From assembly GCA_052246725.1 (NCBI GenBank), contig JBQQCL010000005.1: a stretch of DNA of 64,000 bases. One strand, 5' to 3'. A program made the position numbers and the translations under genes. The DNA is from Pseudalkalibacillus sp052246725 (GTDB taxonomy: Bacteria; Bacillota; Bacilli; Bacillales; Fictibacillaceae). The notes below the pieces were generated by a model. It was not told where the DNA came from. It did not search any database and saw only the letters and a program-made list of their open reading frames with translations. Positions 8,003-16,755 of this stretch are shown here, one piece after another; the stretch's first letter is position 1, and every line of letters starts with the position of its first letter.

Positions 8003-8691
8003 TTTATCGCCTCCGTTACTGCATTGATTTTCTGTTTTAAAAGCTCTTTGCGTTCACGGATTTCTTCGGTAGGTAGAGCTTTTTCCAGTTGAATAAGTAT
8101 TCTCTCCCAGTTCTCCTTTTCCCGTTTCCACTTCTTTTCGAACGTACTATTGCATTCATTCATTAAAAATGGACCTAACAATCTTTCCGTATCATTAAAA
8201 GTAATCGGTACGTCGGTCGGTTCTGCTACGAGGATTTCATAAATCTTTTCATCCTCTTCAAGAATCGATTCTTCAACCAGCTTCCAATTATTTTTTTCGA
8301 ACCAGTCACGTATGAAACGAGCCCCCATATTCGGTTGAAGAATAAGACGTTCAACACCCTGAAGCCGTTCTTTTCCTCGTTCTAAAATGTTGCTGATCAA
8401 TTGGCCGCCCATACCAGCGATCACTACGGCTGAAACCTCATGAGGGTCAATCACTTCTAAGCCATCACCCAATCTTACCTCGATTTTTCCCTCTAAACCG
8501 AGTGCCTTCACTTGATTATAGGCTGAGCGGAATGGTCCTTCGTTCACTTCTCCTGCGATTGCTTTGCTGATAATACCTTTTTGCACTGCAAAACAAGGCA
8601 GGAAAGCATGATCAGAGCCGATATCAGCAAGTATAGATCCCCTTGGTATGTATGTTGTCACTTTTTCTAATCGGTTTGAAATGGTTATCAT
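7999..8691 (-). CDS. trmK: tRNA (adenine22-N1)-methyltransferase TrmK
   Basis: A 230-residue Rossmann-fold methyltransferase (YqfN) that makes m1A22 in tRNA. The SAM-binding motif ADIGSDHAFLP lies near residue 22-32, followed by AGEVNEGP, the catalytic-loop region VIAGMGGQLI and LILQPN. A helical coiled C-terminal region with repeated Lys/Glu is typical of TrmK. It precedes yqfO with a 4-base overlap. Confidence 0.95.
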   Translation of the reverse strand: MITISNRLEKVTTYIPRGSILADIGSDHAFLPCFAVQKGIISKAIAGEVNEGPFRSAYNQVKALGLEGKIEVRLGDGLEVIDPHEVSAVVIAGMGGQLISNILERGKERLQGVERLILQPNMGARFIRDWFEKNNWKLVEESILEEDEKIYEILVAEPTDVPITFNDTERLLGPFLMNECNSTFEKKWKREKENWERILIQLEKALPTEEIRERKELLKQKINAVTEAIK

Positions 8692-8762
8692 ATATTTTCA
8701 CCTATTCTATTGAAATACAGTCCTACTATAGCCTTTTTGTTCGTATCAATCAAATACGATTA

Positions 8763-8945
8763 ATAAGGGCTCTTTTAGTAAAGCTGTTTTCGCAAACTTT
8801 CTTGCTCTTTAAAGTCGTTGATTTCCGCTTCAGGTGCTCGCTTTCCGCGGGCGATCCGCAAGCCTCCTCCCCGTAGGGTCTCACCTGTCCCGCTGATCCC
8901 GCTGGAGTCTCGTATATTTCCACTGCTTACAGGTTTGACCTCTAT
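8763..8945 (-). repeat. Degenerate composite repeat, reverse orientation
   Basis: GCTGTTTTCGCAAACTTTC, TCGTTGATTTCCGCTTCAGG and GCTCGCTTTCCGCGGGC read as the reverse complement of the right half of the 16.8, 28.2 and 49.4 kb elements, with the middle deleted. It fills the gap between trmK and cccA; no gene is seen there. Confidence 0.8.
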
Positions 8946-8994
8946 TTCAAATTATTAAATTCATAAGCAACAAACTATTAAAAACAACCTTAAT

Positions 8995-9050
8995 AAAAAA
9001 GGCGACCCTTAATGTTTGTACGCCAAACATTCACATAGAGTCAACCTTTA
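8995..9050 (-). terminator. Probable terminator after cccA
   Basis: Perfect arms AATGTTTG (9011-9018) and CAAACATT (9024-9031) sit inside a weaker outer pairing (GGCGACCC against GAGTCAACC). A run of T residues follows on the minus strand. Confidence 0.6.
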
Positions 9051-9062
9051 CAGATGATCTTA

Positions 9063-9434
9063 CTATTCTTTTTTCTCTTCGCCTTTTCCGCCTTCTTTGC
9101 CGCCATTGACCAAGAACTCAGCGACTGCCTTGGCTTCTTCAGCACTCAGAGACTGAGCTGGCATTTGGCCTTTACCATTCTGGATGATATCAGCGATCTC
9201 TTCTGGTTTATACTTAGAACCGACATCTGTAAGAGCTGGTCCCATACCACCTTCAAGATTTTGACCATGGCAGGATGTACAGGTTTGTTGTACAATTTGT
9301 TCTGGTTTCACTTCTTCTCCGCCGCCAGCTGCCTTTTCTTTCGCTTCGTTGACGCCTACAGCAGATAAAACAATCATAATAGCAATGCCGAAAACAGCAG
9401 TAATGGCGAATGGAATCAATGGATTTCTTTTCAT
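9063..9434 (-). CDS. cccA: Membrane-anchored cytochrome c-550 CccA
   Basis: A 123-residue small c-type cytochrome that shuttles electrons on the outer face of the membrane. Residues 5-25 form one uncleaved membrane anchor; an acidic/Ala-Gly linker follows; the heme site is CTSCHG, near residue 52-57. The axial Met is probably in GKGQMPAQ. The C-terminal tail is rich in Gly, Lys and Glu. AAAGGAGGATAAGAG precedes the ATG. A 25-bp palindrome lies about 60-80 bases upstream and may regulate it. Position between rpoD and trmK matches B. subtilis, except for two inserted fatty-acid genes. Confidence 0.94.
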   Translation of the reverse strand: MKRNPLIPFAITAVFGIAIMIVLSAVGVNEAKEKAAGGGEEVKPEQIVQQTCTSCHGQNLEGGMGPALTDVGSKYKPEEIADIIQNGKGQMPAQSLSAEEAKAVAEFLVNGGKEGGKGEEKKE

Positions 9435-9490
9435 CTCTTATCCTCCTTTTGATGCAGGTTGATACTGTTGTTAGTGTTTCCTACCTATGT

Positions 9491-9515
9491 AATAGTAAAC
9501 AAGCCATTTACTATT
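9491..9515. promoter_or_regulatory. 25-bp perfect palindrome upstream of cccA
   Basis: AATAGTAAA (9491-9499) and TTTACTATT (9507-9515) are perfect inverted arms around CAAGCCA. Its place in the probable promoter region of cccA suggests an operator. No known regulator consensus was matched with certainty. Confidence 0.5.
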
Positions 9516-9619
9516 TTACTTTAAAATTCATAGGAAGGAAAGTCTTAACTGGAGAGACGAGACATTTGTCATGATTTGGACACGATTCACCCGCCTATAA
9601 CTGCTGATCTTGATGAATA

Positions 9620-11260
9620 TTAAACGGTTTTCACAGATTTATCTCTTAATTCCTCTGCCATTTTTCGCAGTTTATATTTTTGTATTTTCCCTGAAGCGGT
9701 CATCGGATATTCATCTACGAAAAAGATATATTCAGGAATCTTATAGTGTGCGATTTTCCCTTCACAATAAGAGCGGATCTCTTTTTCTGTTACGCCTTTT
9801 CCTTCTTTCACTTTCACACACGCCGTAACCTTTTCCCCATACTTTTCATCCGGAATCCCGATCACTTGGACATCGATGATCGCAGGATTAGTATACAAAA
9901 ACTCCTCAATTTCACGTGGATAAATGTTTTCTCCGCCACGGATGATCATATCTTTCAATCTCCCTGTGATCTTCACATAACCATCCTCATCCATCGTAGC
10001 AAGGTCTCCTGTATGAAGCCATCCATCTGAATCAATGGCCTGTGCTGTCGCCTCAGGCATATTGTAATAACCTTTCATCACAAGATATCCTCTTGTACAG
10101 AGCTCCCCTTGATTACCAGTCGGAACTTGTTCTCCCGTAGCTGGATCAACAATCTTGACTTCTACAATCGGATGTTTCTTCCCGACTGTTTCGACCCGTC
10201 TTTCAATTGGATCATCTGTCCGTGTTTGCGTGATGACAGGGGAAGATTCTGTCTGACCATAAGCGATTGTGATTTCATCCATTCCCATCAGATTGATGAC
10301 TTTCTTCATAACCTCTATTGGACATGGAGAGCCTGCCATGATTCCAGTTCTTAGCGTTGACAGATCATAGTCATCAAAACTATCAAAATTCAATTCTGCA
10401 ATGAACATTGTTGGTACTCCGTGTAACCCTGTGCATTTTTCTTTTTCAACAGTCTGTAAAACAAGTTCGGGATCAAATTGTACGATAGGAACCATAGTGG
10501 CGCCAACGGATACACAGGCAAGGACACCGAGTACACAGCCGAAACAATGGAAAAACGGCACCGGGATACATAGTCTGTCCTTTTCTGATAGATTCATTGC
10601 GTTTGCTACCTGGTAGCCGTTATTGACAATGTTATGGTGTGTCAGCATGACGCCCTTCGGAAAACCTGTAGTACCGCTTGTATACTGCATGTTAATAACA
10701 TCATGCGGGTCTAGTTCACTTTCGCGCTTCATCAATTCTTCATCCGAAGTAGAAGCAGCCATTTTCAAAAAGCTTTTCCAGGAAAGTAATCCGTCTGTTT
10801 CTTGCTCTTCCATGAAAACAAGTTGTTTTAACTTAGGGAGATCATTGGATTTAACCCTTCCGTTATTACCTGTCGTACCGACAATTGAGTGCACAATTTC
10901 AACATAAGATGTGTCTCGGAACATGTCCATCATGAATAGGGTCGTCGTATCTGATTGTTTCAACAAATATTCCAATTCACTCTTTTGGTAATTGGTATTG
11001 ACTGTAACAAGTACAGCCCCCATCCGTGCTGAGCCGAATTGAAGCAATAACCACTCGAAACGGTTCGTCGACCATGCAGCAATATGATCCCCTTTATTGA
11101 CCCCTAATGCCATCAAGGCTTTCGCAACTTGTCCAGTCAATTCATAGAATTCTTCATATGTATGTCGGATCCCCTCTTTACTGTAGACCACCGCATCATG
11201 CCCTGGTAACCGCTCTGCTTTTTCCTTCAATAATTGACCAATCGTCTGATTCAAATACAT
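9620..11260 (-). CDS. AMP-binding acyl-CoA synthetase (YngI-like)
   Basis: A 546-residue member of the ANL adenylate-forming family, which would activate a fatty acid to its acyl-CoA through an acyl-AMP. Signatures: P-loop YTSGTTGFPKGV (about 193-204), AYGQTESSP (A5), GYYNMPEAT and DGWLHTGDLA (A7), GRLKDMIIRGGENIYPREIE (A8) and the catalytic lysine in TASGKIQKYK near the C-terminus. Overall it resembles B. subtilis YngI; substrate chain length cannot be told. Its neighbour is an acyl-CoA dehydrogenase, which supports a role in fatty-acid or branched-acid degradation. A terminator-like hairpin separates them. Confidence 0.9.
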   Translation of the reverse strand: MYLNQTIGQLLKEKAERLPGHDAVVYSKEGIRHTYEEFYELTGQVAKALMALGVNKGDHIAAWSTNRFEWLLLQFGSARMGAVLVTVNTNYQKSELEYLLKQSDTTTLFMMDMFRDTSYVEIVHSIVGTTGNNGRVKSNDLPKLKQLVFMEEQETDGLLSWKSFLKMAASTSDEELMKRESELDPHDVINMQYTSGTTGFPKGVMLTHHNIVNNGYQVANAMNLSEKDRLCIPVPFFHCFGCVLGVLACVSVGATMVPIVQFDPELVLQTVEKEKCTGLHGVPTMFIAELNFDSFDDYDLSTLRTGIMAGSPCPIEVMKKVINLMGMDEITIAYGQTESSPVITQTRTDDPIERRVETVGKKHPIVEVKIVDPATGEQVPTGNQGELCTRGYLVMKGYYNMPEATAQAIDSDGWLHTGDLATMDEDGYVKITGRLKDMIIRGGENIYPREIEEFLYTNPAIIDVQVIGIPDEKYGEKVTACVKVKEGKGVTEKEIRSYCEGKIAHYKIPEYIFFVDEYPMTASGKIQKYKLRKMAEELRDKSVKTV

Positions 11261-11320
11261 CCCAGCACCTCCATGTTTTTAAAGTGTGAATAATCATAAT
11301 TATCTGACTTTTAAAAAGGA

Positions 11321-11387
11321 AGGCTGACCCTCTCATTCAAGATTCAGTCCCATGATTGGAAACACTTGATCTTAAAAGGGTCACCCT
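11321..11387 (-). terminator. Terminator-like hairpin between acyl-CoA dehydrogenase and ligase
   Basis: AGGCTGACCCT (11321-11331) pairs with AGGGTCACCCT (11377-11387) with one mismatch. An inner AAGAT/ATCTT pairing and a minus-strand CCTTTTT tract support termination or attenuation. Confidence 0.6.
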
Positions 11388-11406
11388 AAAATAATATAAG
11401 CAGGAA

Positions 11407-12546
11407 TCAACAGCCTAATTCTCTGGCTATGACCATACGTTGAACCTCAGAAGTACCTTCTCCGATTTCAAGAAGTCTTCCATCGCGATAAAATCTTTCA
11501 ACATGATAATCTTTCATGTATCCATAACCGCCGTGGATCTGGATTGCCTGTGTACATACTTCCATACAGATCTCAGATGCGTAAAGCTTTGCCATTGAAG
11601 CTTCTTTCGCGAACTTACGGCCTTGATCTTTCAACCATGCAGCTTTATAGACCATCGTCCTTGCCAATTCAATTTTCATCGCCATATCAGCAAGCTTGAA
11701 TTGAGTAGCCTGGAATTTTGACAATGTCTTGCCGAATTGCTTTCTTTCTTGAGCATAAGCTAGTGCTTTTTCATATGCAGCTTGGGCTATTCCCACTCCC
11801 ATAGCACCAATTCCAATTCTTCCGCCATCAAGTGTCATCAGGAATTGTCTGAATCCGTTTCCTCTCTGTCCTAGCATATTCTCTTCAGGTACACGGATAT
11901 CTTCCATGATCAATTCTGTTGTATTTGAAGAATTCAGACCTAACTTTTCATAATTATCGATGACTTTGAAACCAGGTGATTCAGTGCTAGCGATGAAAGC
12001 GGTAATTTCCTTTTCCTCGTCCTTGCGATCAGTTATTGCTGTCAATGCTAAATTTTTCGCATAGCTTGCATTTGTAATGAAGCATTTGCTTCCGTTGATG
12101 ACCCACTCGTCTCCTTCTTGAACCGCAGTCGTTTCAGTTCCGCCTGCATCTGAGCCGGCGTTCGGTTCAGTGAGACCAAAAGCACCAAGGGATTCTCCAG
12201 TACATATTGGGGTAAGGTATTTCTTTTTCTGTTCTTCAGTACCGAACATGTGTAATGGCGCGCCACCTAATGAAATATGGGCAGAATATGTAATCCCTGC
12301 CGAGCCGCATGCCCTGCTCAATTCTTCGACTACAATAGCGAAACTGACAGTATCAGCGCCACCACCGCCATATTCTTCAGGGAATGGAAGACCCATCATA
12401 CCTAAGTCTCCTAGTTTTTTAAAGATCTCAACAGGGAATCTTTTCTCTTTATCACGCTGCTCTGCTCCAGGTGCCACTTCCTCCTCAGCAAATTCCCTGA
12501 TCATTTTGTAAATCATTTTCTGTTCATCTGTTAAATTGAAGTTCAT
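11407..12546 (-). CDS. Acyl-CoA dehydrogenase
   Basis: A 379-residue FAD flavoprotein that oxidises acyl-CoA to trans-2-enoyl-CoA. It shows the family signatures GAFGLTEPNAGSDAGG (about 127-142) and the C-terminal QIHGGYGYMKDYHVERFYRD. The likely catalytic glutamate lies in GEGTSEVQR, as in medium/short-chain enzymes. It resembles MmgC/YngJ of B. subtilis; exact substrate is uncertain. Pairing with the downstream ligase suggests one catabolic unit. A plausible promoter with an overlapping CcpA-type site lies just upstream, implying repression by preferred sugars. Confidence 0.95.
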   Translation of the reverse strand: MNFNLTDEQKMIYKMIREFAEEEVAPGAEQRDKEKRFPVEIFKKLGDLGMMGLPFPEEYGGGGADTVSFAIVVEELSRACGSAGITYSAHISLGGAPLHMFGTEEQKKKYLTPICTGESLGAFGLTEPNAGSDAGGTETTAVQEGDEWVINGSKCFITNASYAKNLALTAITDRKDEEKEITAFIASTESPGFKVIDNYEKLGLNSSNTTELIMEDIRVPEENMLGQRGNGFRQFLMTLDGGRIGIGAMGVGIAQAAYEKALAYAQERKQFGKTLSKFQATQFKLADMAMKIELARTMVYKAAWLKDQGRKFAKEASMAKLYASEICMEVCTQAIQIHGGYGYMKDYHVERFYRDGRLLEIGEGTSEVQRMVIARELGC

Positions 12547-12582
12547 TTACTCCACTCCTGACTGTTTCGATTGTATTCTCTT

Positions 12583-12596
12583 TGTATACGCTTACA
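12583..12596 (-). promoter_or_regulatory. Candidate cre (CcpA) site at the acyl-CoA dehydrogenase promoter
   Basis: On the minus strand the sequence is TGTAAGCGTATACA, one mismatch from the catabolite-responsive element pattern TGWAANCGNTNNCA. It sits just downstream of the -10 box, where CcpA binding would block transcription. Confidence 0.55.
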
Positions 12597-12599
12597 TCA

Positions 12600-12629
12600 A
12601 TTATACTTATAAATACAGTAATTTTTCAA
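12600..12629 (-). promoter_or_regulatory. Sigma-A-type promoter for acyl-CoA dehydrogenase
   Basis: TTGAAA (complement of 12624-12629), an 18-base spacer and a perfect TATAAT (complement of 12600-12605). The remaining gap up to rpoD (12630-12840) shows no convincing gene. Confidence 0.6.
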
Positions 12630-12844
12630 CAGTTAAAAAAAGTCCGAAAATAGTGTAAAATAGAAAACGTATATACCAAAAATTTCCGAACAAGGTTTGC
12701 AAATGGAGTTGAAAATAAGTAAAATAAAGGACAAAGAAGAGATAATTGTTTATTATAGCGAAATTCACTCCTTTTCCACAGACGAACTACAGGAGAGACA
12801 GGGAATATCGTTTAAAGATTCACTAAACAAAGAAATCAATAAAA

Positions 12845-12880
12845 AAACGAACCATCTCATTTGCGAGATGATCCGTTCAT
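12845..12880 (-). terminator. Terminator after rpoD
   Basis: The minus strand reads GAACGGATCATCTCG, a short loop, then GAGATGGTTCGTT followed by a T run: an imperfect but strong hairpin about 10 bases past the rpoD stop. Confidence 0.85.
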
Positions 12881-12890
12881 TATCGAAGTC

Positions 12891-14015
12891 TTATTCTAAA
12901 AAGTCTTTCAATCGTTTACTTCTGCTAGGATGACGAAGCTTACGCAATGCTTTCGCTTCTATTTGACGGATTCGTTCACGTGTAACACCAAATACTTTAC
13001 CAACTTCTTCAAGTGTTCTCGTACGTCCATCATCTAAACCGAAGCGGAGGCGCAAGACGTTTTCTTCCCGGTCTGTCAAGGTATCTAAAACGTCTTCTAG
13101 CTGCTCTTTCAATAATTCGTATGCAGCTGCATCCGAAGGAGCAAGAGCATCCTGGTCTTCAATGAAATCACCAAGGTGTGAGTCATCTTCTTCACCGATT
13201 GGTGTCTCAAGTGATACTGGTTCTTGAGCAATTTTCAAGATTTCCCTGACTTTATCAGGGGTAAGCTCCATTTCTTTCCCGATTTCTTCTGGGGTAGGCT
13301 CACGTCCGATGTCCTGTAAGAGTTGTCGTTGTACCCGGATCAGCTTGTTGATCGTTTCGACCATATGGACAGGAATACGGATAGTACGCGCCTGGTCTGC
13401 AATAGCACGGGTAATCGCTTGACGAATCCACCAAGTAGCATATGTGCTGAATTTATAACCTTTACGATAGTCGAACTTTTCAACGGCTTTGATCAAGCCC
13501 ATGTTCCCTTCTTGGATCAAGTCCAAGAACAACATTCCTCGTCCTACATATCGTTTTGCAATACTTACGACGAGTCGAAGGTTCGCTTCTGCTAATCGGC
13601 GCTTCGCTTCTTCATCACCTTGTTCGATCCGTTGCGCTAGACTGATTTCATCATCTGCAGATAATAGATCCACACGACCGATTTCTTTCAGATACATCCT
13701 GACCGGGTCGTTTATTTTCACTCCAGGAGGTACGCTTAAATCATTCAAGTCGAACTCGTCATCCCCGCTTTTCACTACCTCTTGAATATTTGGGTCATCG
13801 CCGTCCTCTTCATCCACTATCTCAATACCTTGATCACCCAAATACTCATAGAAAACATCCATTTGGTCTGAATCCTGCTCAAATGGGGCGAGTTTATTGG
13901 TTACTTCATTGTAAGTGAGGACGCCTCTTTTCTTACCGAGTTCAACTAATTGTTCCTTTACTTGATCGATGGTTAATTCACCCTCCGCTTCTTGGCGATT
14001 AGGTTTCTCAGCCAT
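12891..14015 (-). CDS. rpoD: RNA polymerase sigma factor SigA (RpoD)
   Basis: The 374-residue housekeeping sigma factor. Region 1.1 is acidic at the N-terminus; region 1.2 begins DPVRMYLKEIGRVDLLS; region 2 includes GNMGLIKAVEKFDYRKGYKF and TYATWWIRQAI (2.3-2.4, -10 recognition); region 4.2 has the helix-turn-helix TLEEVGKVFGVTRERIRQIE (-35 recognition). The ATG at 14015 (MAEKPN) follows GGAAGGAGGGG; the earlier in-frame ATG overlaps that site. It follows dnaG by 22 bases, the conserved macromolecular synthesis arrangement. Confidence 0.98.
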   Translation of the reverse strand: MAEKPNRQEAEGELTIDQVKEQLVELGKKRGVLTYNEVTNKLAPFEQDSDQMDVFYEYLGDQGIEIVDEEDGDDPNIQEVVKSGDDEFDLNDLSVPPGVKINDPVRMYLKEIGRVDLLSADDEISLAQRIEQGDEEAKRRLAEANLRLVVSIAKRYVGRGMLFLDLIQEGNMGLIKAVEKFDYRKGYKFSTYATWWIRQAITRAIADQARTIRIPVHMVETINKLIRVQRQLLQDIGREPTPEEIGKEMELTPDKVREILKIAQEPVSLETPIGEEDDSHLGDFIEDQDALAPSDAAAYELLKEQLEDVLDTLTDREENVLRLRFGLDDGRTRTLEEVGKVFGVTRERIRQIEAKALRKLRHPSRSKRLKDFLE

Positions 14016-14037
14016 ACGATCCCCTCCTTCCATACTT

Positions 14038-15861
14038 CTAACTTCTGTTATTGACTTTCAAAGCTCTTTTCAGCTCGACGATTTCCATCGCGATTTGTGC
14101 AGCTTCAACCATGTTCTGTTCACGTTCTGCACGTTTCTTGTCTTTTTCTTTCTCTTGTATCTGAATTAATTTAGGATATTTTTTAATTTGATTAACATAA
14201 TCATATAATTCCTGATCCGATATATCCTCATTAATTGTAAGCATCGCCAATTCAGTAACGACTTGCTTCAGGCGTTGATCATCGACTCTCTCTAAGAATA
14301 AGCCGATATCTGGTGAGTGACCCTCTGCGTAAAATGCGTATAAATAAGCAGCAATTGCACTATATTCCTCAATGTTAAATGCGCCACCCAGTAGTTCTTC
14401 AACTTTCTCAGCAAGACTTACATCCTTCAGCATATGCGCCAACAATATTCTTTCCGCATTATGGAAAGCAGGTAATAGTCGTGAGGATTGCCCGATATAT
14501 TTCTTATGGTTATTCTCCCTATTTCGACCATCATTATCCTTTTTCCTTTTAATACTTAAAAATGCTTGATACTGTTGTTGCTTCACTGCGTCTAAAGAAA
14601 GGTTGAATTCTTCGGCAATTTGCCGTAAATAGTGATCTCTTTCAACAGCTTTAGGAAGTTTTGCAATTTCATGTAGTATCTCTTCGATATACCTCATGCG
14701 TTCTCCTTCATCTTGGAGATTTTTTCCTCTACGCATGAACTGCATTTTGAATGCCATTACAGTTAAACTTGCCCCTATTACATCCTGTTTAAAACGATCT
14801 CCACCGTGTTTCTGGATATAGTCATCAGGGTCTAAACCTTGAGGCATTTGTGCAATCTTCACATTGCAATTCTCTTTTTCCAGAAGTTCTGTAGCACGGA
14901 ATGCTGCTGTTATCCCCGCATTGTCAGAGTCATAACAGATGATGACTGTCGAGACATTCCGACTTAACAATTTCGCCTGGTCTTGTGTCAAGGATGTTCC
15001 TAATGTTGCCACACCATTGGTAATATCAGCTTTCCATGCAGCAATGACATCTACATAGCCCTCGAACAAAATCACTTTATCCTCTTTCCGCATAGCTGGA
15101 CGAGCTAGATGATACCCATACAAAATCTTTCCTTTATTAAAGATTTTCGTTTCTGGACTGTTCAAGTATTTCGGTTCTCCATCACCGAGTATCCTGCCCC
15201 CAAAAGCGATGTTCTTCCCCTGGGTATCCCAGATTGGGAACATGATCCGGTCTCTGAACCGATCGAAAAATTTCCCATCGAATTCTCGCTTTCCTACTAG
15301 TCCTGCTTCCTGCATCATAGGAAGCGAGTAATTCCTTTTCTGCAAGAAAGAGCTTACGAATTCCCAGGAGTCAGGGGCATAACCAATTTGGAAGTGTTCG
15401 ATCATTTCGTCGGTAAAGCCTCGATTATACAAGTACTCTTTTGCTTTTTGCCCGTAATCGGTATTTGTTAAACAATGGTGATAAAGACGAGCAATTAAGC
15501 TGTGACCATCCTTCATGATTTCTTTTTCTTTGCTGACTTTGTCGTTTTGATTGAAGGAAGATAACTCCGGTAATTCAATACCAACCCGGTCTGCGAGGTT
15601 TTTGACAGTTTCAATGAAAGTGAAACCTTCTACCTCCATCAAAAATGAGAAGACGTTTCCTCCTTTACCACAGCCAAAGCACCTGAAGATCTGTTTATCG
15701 CCTGAGACAGAAAATGAAGGTGTGTTTTCGTTATGGAACGGACAAAGACCAAAGTAGTTGCGTCCTTGTTTTTTAAGTTGAACATACTCACCAACAACAT
15801 CGAGGATGTCATTCGACTTTTGTATTTGTTCGATTGTTTCTTCAGGAATCCGAGATCCCAT
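14038..15861 (-). CDS. dnaG: DNA primase DnaG
   Basis: A 607-residue primase making RNA primers for replication. The N-terminal CHC2 zinc motif is CPFH followed by CFGCGKGG (about residues 40-65). The Toprim catalytic core includes FGGRILGDGEPKYLNSPET and ILFEGYVDV with CYDSDNAG. The C-terminal part would bind DnaB helicase. The start at 15861 (MGSRIPEETIEQIQ) matches the family; 38 upstream codons are open but lack similarity. The ribosome site (GGTGAT) is modest. Confidence 0.97.
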   Translation of the reverse strand: MGSRIPEETIEQIQKSNDILDVVGEYVQLKKQGRNYFGLCPFHNENTPSFSVSGDKQIFRCFGCGKGGNVFSFLMEVEGFTFIETVKNLADRVGIELPELSSFNQNDKVSKEKEIMKDGHSLIARLYHHCLTNTDYGQKAKEYLYNRGFTDEMIEHFQIGYAPDSWEFVSSFLQKRNYSLPMMQEAGLVGKREFDGKFFDRFRDRIMFPIWDTQGKNIAFGGRILGDGEPKYLNSPETKIFNKGKILYGYHLARPAMRKEDKVILFEGYVDVIAAWKADITNGVATLGTSLTQDQAKLLSRNVSTVIICYDSDNAGITAAFRATELLEKENCNVKIAQMPQGLDPDDYIQKHGGDRFKQDVIGASLTVMAFKMQFMRRGKNLQDEGERMRYIEEILHEIAKLPKAVERDHYLRQIAEEFNLSLDAVKQQQYQAFLSIKRKKDNDGRNRENNHKKYIGQSSRLLPAFHNAERILLAHMLKDVSLAEKVEELLGGAFNIEEYSAIAAYLYAFYAEGHSPDIGLFLERVDDQRLKQVVTELAMLTINEDISDQELYDYVNQIKKYPKLIQIQEKEKDKKRAEREQNMVEAAQIAMEIVELKRALKVNNRS

Positions 15862-15919
15862 GCTATCACCATTCTTTACTGTTCTGTCCTTGTTTAAAAC
15901 AAGAAAAACAAGAAGTGTT

Positions 15920-16381
15920 TCATTTAATACCTTCAGAAAAGATTTTTGTAAAGTTCTTACTGAACCTTTGAGCATCTTCTTCTGTAAATGGGGGCGGGCC
16001 CTTTGTCCGGTGTCCCGAGCGTCTCAGTTTACTTGAGTAATAGCGAGATTGTAATAAAGAGGGCATTTCATCCTCTGTAAAACGTTTACCGCGAGGTGAT
16101 ATGACATTAACACCTTTAGAAACCAATAAACTCGCAAGGCCATGGTCCTGTGTGATGACAACATTCCCTTCTATAGAATGATTGACGATATACATGTCCA
16201 CAGATTCTGGTTCTGAATCTACCATGATCCATTCGGCACTGCGATGTTGATCTGTAGCATGACTGTAAGAGGCAATAAAAAAAACCTTGTACTCATAGAA
16301 ATTCGAGATTTCAAGGATTGCCTTCTTTATTTGATTCGGACAAGCATCAGCATCAACCAACACATTTCGAGTTTTCTTCAT
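15920..16381 (-). CDS. yqxD: DUF188 (YaiI/YqxD) protein
   Basis: A 153-residue protein beginning MKKTRNVLVDADACPNQIK, the signature of the UPF0178/DUF188 family, which has a PIN-like fold. Conserved acidic residues are in DADACP and in VITQDHGLASLL; a C-terminal basic SGHRTKGPPPFT segment follows. Biochemical function is unknown. It sits directly upstream of dnaG, as in many Bacillaceae. Confidence 0.9.
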   Translation of the reverse strand: MKKTRNVLVDADACPNQIKKAILEISNFYEYKVFFIASYSHATDQHRSAEWIMVDSEPESVDMYIVNHSIEGNVVITQDHGLASLLVSKGVNVISPRGKRFTEDEMPSLLQSRYYSSKLRRSGHRTKGPPPFTEEDAQRFSKNFTKIFSEGIK

Positions 16382-16689
16382 GTACTTGTATTTCTACATC
16401 CTCTCAAGAATTCCTGCCAACAGGTCAATGTTTTATATTTCAGAATATTGTCGAATTCTGCTTTTATAGTATAACCAAAATATGGTTTTTTCATAACTTG
16501 TGCAAAATCCACACAATAGAGTATTATAACGCATTTTCCTTTTGTTGACTATCATAAAGATTTCTTTATCCTTACATTTCGACAAAAAATGCACATACCC
16601 TTTTTTATTTCGAAATTCTTTCATCTTATTCCTGAAAATCTGATTCTATATTCCGTGTGTTATCTAATACCGTAATACCATTCGTCTTC

Positions 16690-16738
16690 CAATTAAAAAA
16701 AGAAGGGGCTGACAGACTACTTTTTGTCAACCCCTTCA
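16690..16738 (-). terminator. Terminator downstream of the 16.8 kb repeat
   Basis: GAAGGGGCTGAC (16702-16713) pairs with GTCAACCCCTTC (16726-16737) with one wobble. The minus strand then runs into T residues. It lies beyond the repeat from yqfL, so the yqfL transcript may contain the whole repeat. The gap 16382-16690 is AT-rich and otherwise empty. Confidence 0.8.
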
Positions 16739-16755
16739 ATCTATTTAAATTCTTT

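Noticed and set aside
8643..8876. Plus-strand frame across the trmK start and the 8.8 kb repeat
   Set aside because: It has no ribosome site and simply reads through repeat sequence.
12697..12933. Plus-strand reading frame of 78 codons between the acyl-CoA dehydrogenase gene and rpoD
   Set aside because: It runs through the rpoD terminator and into the rpoD coding end, has no good ribosome site and matches no family I recognise.
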